Shown: positions 1 to 8,791 of the stretch, piece after piece
Layout of the letters: each line of letters opens with the position of its first letter
How positions within the stretch are numbered: position 1 is the stretch's first letter
Assembly: GCF_003048675.2 (NCBI RefSeq)
Contig: NZ_CP060707.1
Location: 992,001-1,056,000 of the forward strand
Reading direction: 5' to 3'
DNA from: Campylobacter concisus
GTDB taxonomy: Bacteria; Campylobacterota; Campylobacteria; Campylobacterales; Campylobacteraceae
DNA: 64,000 nt
Position numbers and translations under genes: made by a program
The notes under the pieces: generated by a model
What the model was told of the DNA's origin: nothing
The model's database searches: none
The model's input: the letters and a program-made list of their open reading frames with translations, nothing else

Positions 1-1
1 T

Positions 2-1150
2 TATGAAAAGCACCTAACAGTTAGTCGCGAGGGGAATTTCAAGCCTCCAAGGCTGCTTGTCTATAACGAGCTTTTTGATCAGTATCAAAACATCGCTGAT
101 ATCATCTCGCTCTCGCCATTTAATAGAGAAAATATCGCCATAATATTTAGAAATAACTCATCAGCGGACGGCATCGAGGTCGCGTTAAAAGAGCGAGGCA
201 TCGGCTCAAAGCGAAAGGGTGGGGTGAGCTTCTTTGAGAGCCGCGAGATCAAGGCACTCATCGACATCATGGGAATTTATGTCAATCCAAAAGATATAAT
301 GGCATTTATCCACATCTGCGAATACGCAAAGGGCGTTGGCAGCGCAGTTAGCAAAGAAATTTTTGACGCGCTACTTAAGCTTGGACATGGAAATTTGATA
401 AAAGGGATAGTTGAGCCAGATGAGAGCGTAAATATCTCATCAAACAAAAGGCGAAACTACCAGCTAGGCCTTTTTGACGATCTTGACGAATTTGCCGAGG
501 TTTCAAGGTTTTCTAAGCTTGGCTTTAGCGATAAATTTCTGGGCCACCCTGTGCTAAAACTACAAAAGCTAAGCGAGAGTGGGGCGCAGTTTTTATATGA
601 AATTTACAACTTTTTAAGAGGCATGAGAAATATTTCAAAGCCAGCTACGATGATAAATGAGATAAAAACTAGCAAAATTTACTCACTTATCGTCGAAAAC
701 ATCAGCACAAAAAGGGCAACTCTAAAAAATGGCAACGTCGATCTGGCGCTCAAAGAAGAGGTCAAAGAGCGCATAATGGCAAAGAGCGTGGTGCTAAGCG
801 AGCTAGCTAAAAAATATCAAGACATAAGTAAATTTTATAACTTCTTAGCCCTTGGAAGCAACGAGATGAGCGAAGGGCAGGGCGTTAGCTTGCTTAGCGT
901 GCATGCGAGCAAGGGGCTTGAATTTGACCAAGTTTTTATCGTCGATCTCGCGCAAAACCGCTTTCCAAATTTAAAGCTAATGAGCATGGGCGGTAGCCTA
1001 GAAGAAGAGAGGCGGCTCTTTTACGTAGCAGTAACAAGGGCTAAAGACGAGCTATATCTTAGCTATGCAAAATACGACAAGATAAAGAAGGTGAATTATC
1101 AGCCAAGCAGGTTTTTGATAGAGGCTGGCATGGCAAAAGAGGAAGCTTAG
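2..1150 (+). CDS. UvrD/PcrA-family ATP-dependent DNA helicase, C-terminal part (5' end outside window)
   Basis: The reading frame is open from the first base of the window, so this is the 3' part of a longer gene; a GTG at 224 is internal, because the 74 codons before it also read as helicase sequence. Superfamily 1 motifs are visible near the end: motif V (SVHASKGLEFDQVFIVDL) and motif VI (EERRLFYVAVTRAKDEL), with the conserved arginine of VTRAK that contacts ATP. These enzymes unwind DNA in 3'-5' direction in nucleotide excision and mismatch-type repair or at blocked forks. The N-terminal Walker A domain lies outside the window, so UvrD, PcrA and Rep cannot be told apart here. The gene ends 53 bases before macA and is probably unrelated to it. 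Confidence 0.9.
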   Translation, partial: YEKHLTVSREGNFKPPRLLVYNELFDQYQNIADIISLSPFNRENIAIIFRNNSSADGIEVALKERGIGSKRKGGVSFFESREIKALIDIMGIYVNPKDIMAFIHICEYAKGVGSAVSKEIFDALLKLGHGNLIKGIVEPDESVNISSNKRRNYQLGLFDDLDEFAEVSRFSKLGFSDKFLGHPVLKLQKLSESGAQFLYEIYNFLRGMRNISKPATMINEIKTSKIYSLIVENISTKRATLKNGNVDLALKEEVKERIMAKSVVLSELAKKYQDISKFYNFLALGSNEMSEGQGVSLLSVHASKGLEFDQVFIVDLAQNRFPNLKLMSMGGSLEEERRLFYVAVTRAKDELYLSYAKYDKIKKVNYQPSRFLIEAGMAKEEA

Positions 1151-1203
1151 AGAGTATTTACTCTTGTGAAGTAGAATTTACCAATTTTTTACAAAGAGAA
1201 GCG

Positions 1204-2400
1204 ATGAAAAAAACTAAAATTTTAATAATCCTGCTTATTTTAGGCGTCGGTGGATACTTCGTCTATGATAAATTTTTTAATATAAAAGATGAAAAGGTGG
1301 AGTTTATCACTAAAAAGGCAAAGAAGGGCTCATTTAGCAAGAAAGTCGATGCGACTGGAGAAATTTTCGCCACCGAGCTAATCGACGTGGGAGCTCAGGT
1401 GAGCGGTCAGATAAAAAAGCTCTATGTTAAGCTTGGAGATCAGGTAAAAAAGGGCGATATGATCGCAAGTATCGATAGCTCGACCCAGCAAAATAGCATA
1501 GATAATAAAGAGGCTCAGCTAGCCATCTATAAAGCCCAGCTTGAAAGCGCAAAAGTGGCTCTAAATATCGCTAAAACGCAGTTTGATAGAGAAAATGCAC
1601 TCTTTTCTAAAAACGCCACCTCAAAGCAAGAATTTGAAAGCGCAAAAAACACATATAGTGCAAATAGCGCCAAGATAAAAGAGCTTGAAGCGCAGATCAA
1701 GCAGACAAATATCGAGCTAAGCACCGCTAAGATAAATTTAGGCTACACAAAGATCACCGCACCAAGAGACGGCACCGTAGTAAGCGTGCAAGTTGAGGAG
1801 GGTCAGACTGTAAATGCCAACCAAACTACGCCAACTATCGTAAATATCGCTGATCTTAGCCATGTAAAGATGAAGATGCAAATAGCAGAGGGCGATATCA
1901 CAAAGATCAAAGTCGGCACGCCAGTTGAATACTCGATCCTCTCTGAGCCAACGAAGAAATTTCAAACGACTGTTAGCTCGATCGATCCTGGGCTTACCAC
2001 ACTAAGTGATGGCAGCTACGGCTCAAGCAGCAGCAGTAAGTCTTCATATTCGAGTAGCTCTAGCAGCAGCTCGGCGGTTTATTACTACGCGCAAAGCATC
2101 GTTGATAATAAAGATGGAATTTTAAGAATAGGCATGACCACACAAAACGAGCTTTTAATAGCAAACGTCGAGGGCGCCATCATCGTGCCAAGCATCGGCA
2201 TCAAAAAAGATGAAAATGGCACTTTTGTCTATGTGCTAAAAGATGGCAAGCCAGTAAAAACAGCGGTCAAAACTGGCATAAAAGACAACCTCGATACGCA
2301 GATCATCAGCGGCATAAACGAGGGTGACGAGATCATCACATCTCAAGGCTCATCAAGCGAGATCGCTAAGATGATCGCAAAAGAACATAAGAAGTTTTAA
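1204..2400 (+). CDS. macA: MacA-like periplasmic adaptor of a tripartite efflux pump
   Basis: Membrane fusion protein of the HlyD/RND-MFP type, linking the MacB transporter to an outer membrane factor. One N-terminal membrane anchor (residues about 5-22) is followed by a lipoyl-type half (AQVSGQIKKLYVKLGDQVKK), an alpha-hairpin rich in Ala/Gln/Glu (about 95-175), the second lipoyl half (APRDGTVVSVQVEEGQ) and beta-barrel and membrane-proximal domains. The length of 398 aa is normal. A serine-rich stretch at residues about 270-290 interrupts the beta-barrel region where relatives usually carry a short loop. The gene abuts macB directly (stop TAA, then GTG), so the two are co-translated. The substrate is unknown; MacAB pumps in other bacteria handle macrolides, lipopeptides or haem precursors. 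Confidence 0.9.
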   Translation: MKKTKILIILLILGVGGYFVYDKFFNIKDEKVEFITKKAKKGSFSKKVDATGEIFATELIDVGAQVSGQIKKLYVKLGDQVKKGDMIASIDSSTQQNSIDNKEAQLAIYKAQLESAKVALNIAKTQFDRENALFSKNATSKQEFESAKNTYSANSAKIKELEAQIKQTNIELSTAKINLGYTKITAPRDGTVVSVQVEEGQTVNANQTTPTIVNIADLSHVKMKMQIAEGDITKIKVGTPVEYSILSEPTKKFQTTVSSIDPGLTTLSDGSYGSSSSSKSSYSSSSSSSSAVYYYAQSIVDNKDGILRIGMTTQNELLIANVEGAIIVPSIGIKKDENGTFVYVLKDGKPVKTAVKTGIKDNLDTQIISGINEGDEIITSQGSSSEIAKMIAKEHKKF

Positions 2401-4329
2401 GTGATAAGCCTAAAAAACATCACTAAAAGCTTTAAGCTAGGTGACAATGAGATAGAGATCTTGCATGGCATAAATTTAGAGATAAAAAAGGGCGAATTTA
2501 TAGCCATCATCGGTCAGTCTGGCTCTGGTAAATCTACCCTGATGAACATCCTTGGCTGCCTTGATAGCCCAAGTGGTGGGCAGTACCTGCTGGACGGCAA
2601 AGATATATCAAAATTTGATAGCGATGCACTTGCTAAGCTTAGAAGGGATAAATTTGGCTTTATCTTTCAAAGATATAACCTTCTTAGCACGATGAACGCC
2701 CTTGAAAACGTAGCGCTACCAAGCATCTACGCAGGGGCAAACAAGAGCGAGCGAGAGAAAAGAGCTAATGAGCTTCTTGGCTCTCTTGGACTTAGCGAAA
2801 AGGCGAAAAATTTACCAAATAAACTCTCAGGCGGACAACAGCAAAGGGTCTCCATAGCAAGGGCGCTGATGAATGGCGGCGAGATCATTTTAGCAGACGA
2901 ACCAACTGGCGCGCTTGATAGCAAAAGTGGGCTAAGGGTGATGGAAATTTTAGTTGATCTTTACAAAAAAGGTCACACTATCATCATCGTTACGCACGAC
3001 CCAAAGATCGCAGAGTATGCAAGCCGTGTGATCGAGATAAAAGATGGCAACATCGTAAGTGACAATGTCAAAAATAGCAAAATTTATGAAGCCAGCAAGC
3101 AAACTCAGCCAGAAAAGAGCAAATTTACCTACTATAAAGACCAGCTAATTGAAAGCTTTAAAATGTCGGTAAATGCGATGCTAGCGCATAAACTAAGATC
3201 GCTTTTAACGATGCTTGGCATTATAATTGGCATTACAGCGGTCATTAGCGTCGTTGCCCTTGGCAAAGGCTCGCAGGAGCAAATTTTAGCTGGCATCAGA
3301 AAGATCGGCACAAACACGATCGACATCATGCCTGGTAAAGGCTTTGGCGATATGCTCTCAGGCAAGGTAAAAACGCTCTCCATAAGCGATGCAAATATGC
3401 TTGCTAAGCAGTCCTTTCTGGACTCAGTCACGCCAAATACAAGCACCTCAGGCGTGCTAACCTATGAAAATATCTCGTTAAGTGCAAGCCTAAAGGGTGG
3501 TGGAGTAGGGAGCTTTGACGTAAATGGGCTAAAGCTAGAAGAGGGCAGAATTTACGATGATGACGAGGTTTTAAACTCTGATTCAGTCGCTCTAATCGAT
3601 CAAAACACCAAAAATAGTATCTTTAAAAATGATGATCCTATCGGCAAGATCATACTTTTTAACAAAAAGCCACTTCGCATTATCGGCGTTTTGCAAAAGG
3701 ATGATTTTAAGATGGGAGATTCAAGCACGCTTAAAATTTACGCCCCTTACACGACTGTGCTAAACAAGGTCACTGGGGATAAATTTATAAGCTCGATCAC
3801 AGCTAAAGTAAATGAAGGTGTCAATGCGCAAATCGCCGAAAAGAGCCTAAGCGAGCTTTTAGAGATCAAGCACGGCAAAAAGGACTTTTTTACAAGAAAC
3901 TCAGACAGTATCAAGCAAACTATCGAAGAGACCATCTCTACAATGCGCCTTCTCATCTCAAGCATAGCCGTCGTTTCGCTCGTAGTTGGGGGCATAGGCG
4001 TCATGAACATCATGCTAGTCTCAGTCACAGAGCGCACCAAAGAGATAGGCATAAAAATGGCGATCGGAGCCAGACAGAGCAACATCTTGCAGCAGTTTTT
4101 GATAGAGGCGGTGCTACTTTGCCTTATCGGCGGAGCCATCGGCATCGTCCTATCCTACGCTATCGGCTACGTTTTTAACAACTTCTTAAACGGCTTTAGC
4201 ATGATCTTTTCAAACGGCTCGATCGTGCTTGCACTTGTCACGTCGATGGCTATTGGCATCATCTTTGGCTACATGCCAGCTAAAAATGCCTCAAAACTAA
4301 ATCCAATAGATGCGCTTTCAAGGGAGTAA
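2401..4329 (+). CDS. macB: MacB-like ABC transporter, fused ATPase and permease
   Basis: Type VII ABC mechanotransmission transporter. The N-terminal nucleotide-binding domain shows Walker A (GQSGSGKST, residues 38-46), Q-loop, signature LSGGQQQR (142-149) and Walker B (IILADEP, 162-168). A transmembrane helix near residues 270-295 precedes a large periplasmic domain, and three C-terminal helices follow (about 515-545, 570-590, 605-630), which is the MacB order. The start is GTG, immediately after the macA stop. It uses ATP hydrolysis to drive the MacA/outer-membrane-factor conduit that expels periplasmic substrates. The 642-aa length matches full-length MacB. The next gene starts one base after its stop, making a clear macA-macB-omf operon. 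Confidence 0.93.
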   Translation: MISLKNITKSFKLGDNEIEILHGINLEIKKGEFIAIIGQSGSGKSTLMNILGCLDSPSGGQYLLDGKDISKFDSDALAKLRRDKFGFIFQRYNLLSTMNALENVALPSIYAGANKSEREKRANELLGSLGLSEKAKNLPNKLSGGQQQRVSIARALMNGGEIILADEPTGALDSKSGLRVMEILVDLYKKGHTIIIVTHDPKIAEYASRVIEIKDGNIVSDNVKNSKIYEASKQTQPEKSKFTYYKDQLIESFKMSVNAMLAHKLRSLLTMLGIIIGITAVISVVALGKGSQEQILAGIRKIGTNTIDIMPGKGFGDMLSGKVKTLSISDANMLAKQSFLDSVTPNTSTSGVLTYENISLSASLKGGGVGSFDVNGLKLEEGRIYDDDEVLNSDSVALIDQNTKNSIFKNDDPIGKIILFNKKPLRIIGVLQKDDFKMGDSSTLKIYAPYTTVLNKVTGDKFISSITAKVNEGVNAQIAEKSLSELLEIKHGKKDFFTRNSDSIKQTIEETISTMRLLISSIAVVSLVVGGIGVMNIMLVSVTERTKEIGIKMAIGARQSNILQQFLIEAVLLCLIGGAIGIVLSYAIGYVFNNFLNGFSMIFSNGSIVLALVTSMAIGIIFGYMPAKNASKLNPIDALSRE

Positions 4330-4330
4330 T

Positions 4331-5677
4331 ATGAAATTTCTAAGCCTAGCTTTAGTGCTCGTTTTAAGCGGTTGCGCTGTTAAAAATATAGATGAAAACT
4401 ATAAGCAAATTTTACTTGAAGATAACGCTAGTGGCGAGCTAAATTTAGACACTTCTTGGTGGAAGCAGTATGAGCAAAGCTATCTTGATGAGCTTGTAGC
4501 GCTTGCGCTTAAAAACAACACCGACCTTGCAAAAGCTGCGATAAATGTAAATAAAGCGCTCGCTCAAGCTGGTGTTTTGCAGGCAAATTTAATACCAAGC
4601 TTTAACGCTGGCGTCGAGGCAACAAGTAGCAAAAACATAAAAGAGGGCGGCGCTTCTAGTAGAAATTTTGGCTCAAGCATAGGGCTTAGCTACGAGCTTG
4701 ATCTTTGGCAAAAGCTAGCAAATAGCAAAGACGCAGCGATGTTTGAAGCAGATGCTAGCAAATTTGATCTGGAAGCTGGCAAACTAAGCGTGATAAACTC
4801 CGTAGCAGACGCTTATTTTCAAATTTTATATCTAAACGAGAGCATAAAAACTTATGAGCAAATTTTAGAAATTTATAATGAGCTAAATAGGATAGTTGAG
4901 CTTAAATTTGAGCTTGGCAAAGAGGATGCGCTAAGTCTAAAGCAGATAAACTCACAGCAACTAAACGCTCAAAATAAGATAGAAAGTGCTAAAAAAGAGC
5001 TAGTGAGTGCTAAAAAAACGCTTAGGATTTTACTAAATGAGAGGCCAGAATTTGAGCTTAAATTTGAAGCTCTCACGCTAAGTCCCGTTAAAAGAGTGGG
5101 CGTTGATCTAGATGTGCCAACAAGCACCATAGCAAACCGACCTGATCTAAGAGCGGCCATTTTCCGCATAGAAGAGGGTATCTTAAACTACAAAGCGAGC
5201 CAAAAAGAGTTTTATCCAAGCATCACACTAGGAGCCAGCCTCAAAAGTAGCACCGACAAAAAAGAGGAAGCGTTTAGCCTTAAATTTCTAAATGGCAACA
5301 TCGCTTTGAATTTGCCATTTTTAAACTACCACAAGCTAAAGTCAAATTTAAAGGTTAGCGAGGCGAATTTCGAGCTTGCAAAGATAAACTACATAAGCAC
5401 ACTAAATAGCGCATTAAACGAGATAGACGCATTTTACAAAGACTACTTAAATGACGAAGCACTGCTTGCAAACTACCAAGAGCAGATAAAAAACTACGAA
5501 GAAATTTCAAAAATTTACGAGCTAAAATACTCCTACGGCAAGGTCGAGCTAAAGCAGTTTTTAGAGGCTAAAAATAGCGAGCTAGAGGCCAAAATAGGGT
5601 TACTAAAAGCAAAATACACACTTTTACAAGACGAGCTAAATATCTATAAATCGATGGCTGGCAAATTTAATAGGTAA
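4331..5677 (+). CDS. TolC/NodT-type outer membrane efflux lipoprotein
   Basis: Outer membrane factor that should complete the MacAB pump. The start at ATG 4331 is preferred to an upstream in-frame start at 4310 because it gives a clean lipoprotein signal peptide with a lipobox ending LVLSGC (Cys15) and has GGAG just upstream. The rest is an alpha-helical trimeric-channel protein with two OEP repeats: long Ala/Leu/Glu/Asn helices, and the typical phrases SYELDLWQKLANSKDAA and RPDLRAAIFRIEEG. At 448 aa the size fits NodT-family efflux lipoproteins. It lies one base after macB, so the three components are made together. Confidence 0.9.
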   Translation: MKFLSLALVLVLSGCAVKNIDENYKQILLEDNASGELNLDTSWWKQYEQSYLDELVALALKNNTDLAKAAINVNKALAQAGVLQANLIPSFNAGVEATSSKNIKEGGASSRNFGSSIGLSYELDLWQKLANSKDAAMFEADASKFDLEAGKLSVINSVADAYFQILYLNESIKTYEQILEIYNELNRIVELKFELGKEDALSLKQINSQQLNAQNKIESAKKELVSAKKTLRILLNERPEFELKFEALTLSPVKRVGVDLDVPTSTIANRPDLRAAIFRIEEGILNYKASQKEFYPSITLGASLKSSTDKKEEAFSLKFLNGNIALNLPFLNYHKLKSNLKVSEANFELAKINYISTLNSALNEIDAFYKDYLNDEALLANYQEQIKNYEEISKIYELKYSYGKVELKQFLEAKNSELEAKIGLLKAKYTLLQDELNIYKSMAGKFNR

Positions 5678-5681
5678 ATTT

Positions 5682-6173
5682 ATGAGCTTAGCTTGGGACT
5701 ACGAGGCAAACGCGTGCAGCAAGGATGGCAAATTTAGTGCCAAATTTGAAGGCTATGAGGTCGCTATGGGCGCTCCAACTCTTGGCGAGCTACGACTTTT
5801 TATAAATGGCGAGCACTATCTAAATTTAAAAAACAAGCTCTTAAACCACGCAAAAACGCTATCAAATTTGGATCAAAATTTAGTTAAAGATGGCAGCACC
5901 CATCAAATTTTACTTAGCGAGAGAGCGGCTGCTTGCTTTTTGTTTTCAGACGACTCTAAATTTCTAGCTTTTTGTGAATGGACGGCAGATAAAATGCAGA
6001 TCGTAAAGATACTTCGCCTAGCCGATATGAGCATAAAAACTGACAACAAACGCAAAAGAGTAGTGGAATTTCTCTCATTTGATGACGGTGTACTTGAAAT
6101 TTTAGACTCACCGATCTTTATGCCCAAAAACTATACACTAGATATCCGCACACTCTTTGACGATAAATTTTAA
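5682..6173 (+). CDS. Orphan protein with propeller-like motifs, function unknown
   Basis: A 163-aa cytoplasmic-looking protein with no signal peptide or membrane segment, starting four bases after the efflux lipoprotein gene and so probably on the same transcript. I do not recognise a named family. Two stretches look like beta-propeller (WD40/TolB-type) strands: LAWDYEANACSKDGKFSAKF near the N-terminus, and LFSDDSKFLAFCEW at about residues 86-99, both with the S-x-D-x-K-F turn typical of such blades. Isolated two-blade proteins of this kind occur as stand-alone or immunity-like proteins; that is only a suggestion. No catalytic motif is visible. Confidence 0.7.
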   Translation: MSLAWDYEANACSKDGKFSAKFEGYEVAMGAPTLGELRLFINGEHYLNLKNKLLNHAKTLSNLDQNLVKDGSTHQILLSERAAACFLFSDDSKFLAFCEWTADKMQIVKILRLADMSIKTDNKRKRVVEFLSFDDGVLEILDSPIFMPKNYTLDIRTLFDDKF

Positions 6174-6922
6174 TTAATGCACTTTAGCTTTAAAAATAGT
6201 TTTCAGGCGTATTTTCATAGTAAATTTAAATACTAGCTCTTAAATTTAGCACGCATATGATCACCTTATCAGTTTTTTGGAAGAACACTCGCTTTGGATT
6301 AAATTTGCCTCAAAAAATGCTATCTCAAGCAAGCACTTTATTTACATTTATCGCCGCTTTTATAAGGTGGGTGCTGCTGCTTTGCTTTTTAGAGCAAGAA
6401 CCAGAAGCACTCAAGGTAACTCTCGTTCACCATTTTCAAAATAGGGTAGATCAAATTTTAAGTTATATATAAGATAAATGCAAATTTCACAATTTTTGAA
6501 AAGTGTAAAATTTAACTCATTTTATTACAAATTTTTTTACGCCAAATTTAATGGATAAATTTAGATCACACAAAAGATAAAATGCAAAACCTAGCCAAAT
6601 ATAGCTATTTAAAACTTTAAAAAGAGCAGAATAAATATTTTAAAATATCAATTTGAAAATTACAGTTTTCAATACAAAATATATAAAATATCTTGCATTT
6701 TACCTTTTATCATATTTTGGTATTGCAATTATGGTTGATTTTAAATTTGCTTTTATGTCTGGTGATTTGAGCTTGAAATGGTTAAATTTTCAAAACTGGA
6801 GTGATAAATTTTAAAATTTGAGTAGAAAATGTTTTTGGTTCAAAAGCAAAACTTGCATTTGAAAAATCAAATCTTTATGCCTGTCAGATCACAATAGATA
6901 AATTTGCGATTTTTTCTAAAAC
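6174..6922. other. Long AT-rich gap with possible gene remnant
   Basis: 749 bases lie between convergent neighbours (the orphan gene on + and the sixA-like gene on -). From about 6250 to 6475 there are overlapping short reading frames on the + strand: one reads as protein-like for about 45 codons after a stop codon (contains SFLEEHSLWIKFASK), then another frame continues to 6472. This pattern suggests a decayed, frameshifted gene rather than a working one. From 6480 to 6920 the sequence is AT-rich with no open frame or convincing hairpin that I can see. Confidence 0.4.
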
Positions 6923-7420
6923 TTATCTCTGATGTTTCTTTGGGTGGTCAAAAAAGAGAACTTTTGCACTGCCCTCTTTTAGCTCTTTAAATTTACACTC
7001 AAACTCTATGCAAAAAATTCCAGAAGTTGGGATATTATCGATCGATGAGTCGCTTAGGTATTCACAAATTTCAGTTATGCTAGGATTGTGCGTGATGATA
7101 AAAATTTCATCTAAACTCTTGTCTAAATTTCTTACAAACTCTAAAAGATCCTCAAAACTTATGTCATAAAGCTCATCTTTTATCTCTATGGATTTTTCTT
7201 TAAATTTTAAAGTTTTGGCGATGATTTTTGCTGTTTGCTCGCATCTTTTAGCGCTACTTGAAAAGATAGCTCCTGGCATCACATCATACATTTTTAGCCT
7301 GTTAGCCATAAATTTAGCGTCCTCTTTTCCTTTTGGGCTAAGCTCTCTTGAAACATCTTTTGCGCCGTCTTTGTTCTCATCAACTGCTTTTGCGTGCCTT
7401 ATGAAGTAAATTTTGCTCAT
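6923..7420 (-). CDS. sixA: SixA-like phosphohistidine phosphatase
   Basis: Histidine phosphatase (phosphoglycerate mutase-like) family member of 165 aa. The catalytic RHA/RHG box is at the N-terminus (IYFIRHAKAV), a second conserved Arg follows in SSSAKRCEQTA, and the second catalytic His is in IITHNPSI. This arrangement and the short length match SixA proteins, which remove phosphate from His residues of phosphorelay or PTS proteins. The actual partner cannot be inferred here. Its ATG overlaps the stop of the DUF455 gene upstream, so it is translationally coupled as the last gene of a minus-strand cluster. Confidence 0.85.
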   Translation of the reverse strand: MSKIYFIRHAKAVDENKDGAKDVSRELSPKGKEDAKFMANRLKMYDVMPGAIFSSSAKRCEQTAKIIAKTLKFKEKSIEIKDELYDISFEDLLEFVRNLDKSLDEIFIITHNPSITEICEYLSDSSIDNIPTSGIFCIEFECKFKELKEGSAKVLFFDHPKKHQR

Positions 7421-8229
7421 GATCTCTCCTTTGAGAAATTCTTTATCCAGCTAAGCTCTTCCTCGCTAAAACCTGCCTTTAAGCGGTCTTTTTCGTTGAT
7501 CTCTCTAATGCTTTTAAAGGAATTTGGATATAAATTTAATATGATGTCGAAATAGCTTTTTTCATCGACGCCCTCTTTTTTGCAGGCAAATTTAAACCAT
7601 TTATCGCCCTTATAAACGTGAGAGACCTCCTCTTCTAAGATGACTTTTAAGCACTCAATGAGCTCCTCTTGCCCGCCTTCAGCTTCTAGCCTTTTGATGA
7701 TGTGAGCGTTTGCATCAAGCCCGTTTGCCTCCATATACCTTGGTAGTAGCGCCATGCGGCTAGTTAGCCTATCTGAGGTCTTTTGAAGTGCGATAAAAAG
7801 GCCGTCATGCACGCTTAGCTCGCCGTATCTGCCGCCCTGTTTTGTGAGTAAATTTTCTATCATGCAAAAGTGCCTGATCTCATCCTCAGCCACCTCCAGC
7901 CAGTCCTCGTAAAACTCCCTTGGCAGCCCTCTAAATCTATAACAAGCATCAAGCGCGATGTCAATGGCACTAAACTCGATGTGAGCGACTGAGTGGATGA
8001 AATTTAAGTTTTTATCTTTTGGCTTTACCTTTTTGTTTAGCTCTTTCATACTAACGACGTCGCAAAATTTAGCGTAGCATGGTGTAGTTAGCTCATTTGG
8101 CGCAGAAATTTCATCAAAACAAATATCCAAATTTGATCTAAATTTCTCGTAAAATAGCTCAAATTTTAAAAATTTAAGCTCCACGTCGCCTTCGTTTAAA
8201 ATATCCCAGATCTCATCAAAAAATCTCAT
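7417..8229 (-). CDS. DUF455 family ferritin-like protein
   Basis: A 270-aa helical protein with ferritin-like di-iron ligand patterns: HSVAHIEFSAID in the first helix pair, EDEIRHFCMIEN in the second, and EEEVSHVYKGDKWF in the last. These E...ExxH repeats match the DUF455 (PF04305) group, which is distantly related to MiaE-type tRNA hydroxylases and ferritins. The reaction is unknown; iron binding is inferred from the ligand pattern. It overlaps the rhomboid gene upstream by 14 bases and the phosphatase gene downstream, so the three are coupled. Confidence 0.85.
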   Translation of the reverse strand: MRFFDEIWDILNEGDVELKFLKFELFYEKFRSNLDICFDEISAPNELTTPCYAKFCDVVSMKELNKKVKPKDKNLNFIHSVAHIEFSAIDIALDACYRFRGLPREFYEDWLEVAEDEIRHFCMIENLLTKQGGRYGELSVHDGLFIALQKTSDRLTSRMALLPRYMEANGLDANAHIIKRLEAEGGQEELIECLKVILEEEVSHVYKGDKWFKFACKKEGVDEKSYFDIILNLYPNSFKSIREINEKDRLKAGFSEEELSWIKNFSKERS

Positions 8230-8791
8230 CTGCTCTCTTTAAGTAAAATTTAGCATACAAACAGCCGACAGCCCAGCCTATAAAGTGCGCGTACCATGCG
8301 ACATTTATACCCATAAGTAGTGGCAAAAAGCTCATGGCAACAACGATGGCAAAGTAGCCAAACCACGCCTTTTTATCAGAGTATAGCATCGAGGTCGCCA
8401 GCATACCAAAGAGCATACACAAAGCGCCGCTTGCACCGACTAAATTTATAAATTTCTTATTTTCAAATGCAAAATATATATAAATAAAGCTTAAAATTTG
8501 CGTCAAAACGCCACCAACGATATAAAAAATGATAAATCTTTTCGTGCCAAGATATAGCTCGCTCATCGTGCCAACTTGATATAAGAAGAGCATATTCATA
8601 AGCAGGTGACCTGCGCTTGCGTGCACAAAGATAGATGTGAGGGGCTGAAATAGATAGAATTTTTCTAAAAAATAGATGTTTAAACCAAGCGCGAGCCATA
8701 ACTCACGCGAGTGCAGAAAGGTGGCACCAAAAAATGCAGCTAAATTTAAAAGGATAAGTGCAAATGTAGCTGGGCTACTTAGCTTTGCCAT
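8216..8791 (-). CDS. Rhomboid family intramembrane serine protease
   Basis: Polytopic membrane protein of about 191 aa with six predicted helices. The catalytic dyad is visible: Ser in GASGA (about residue 121) and His in YAHFIGWAVG (about residue 169). An N-terminal HASAGHLLMNM segment matches the conserved H-x-x-x-x-H-x-x-x-N motif of rhomboids. The start at ATG 8791 (MAKLSSPATF) is preferred to an alternative at 8815 because it reduces overlap with the upstream NlpC/P60 gene. Rhomboids cleave single-pass membrane proteins within the bilayer; the substrate is unknown. Confidence 0.88.
   Translation of the reverse strand: MAKLSSPATFALILLNLAAFFGATFLHSRELWLALGLNIYFLEKFYLFQPLTSIFVHASAGHLLMNMLFLYQVGTMSELYLGTKRFIIFYIVGGVLTQILSFIYIYFAFENKKFINLVGASGALCMLFGMLATSMLYSDKKAWFGYFAIVVAMSFLPLLMGINVAWYAHFIGWAVGCLYAKFYLKRADEIF

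Noticed and set aside
1151..1164. AGAGT/ACTCT hairpin between the helicase gene and macA
   Set aside because: Only five base pairs and no T-run; too weak for a terminator call.
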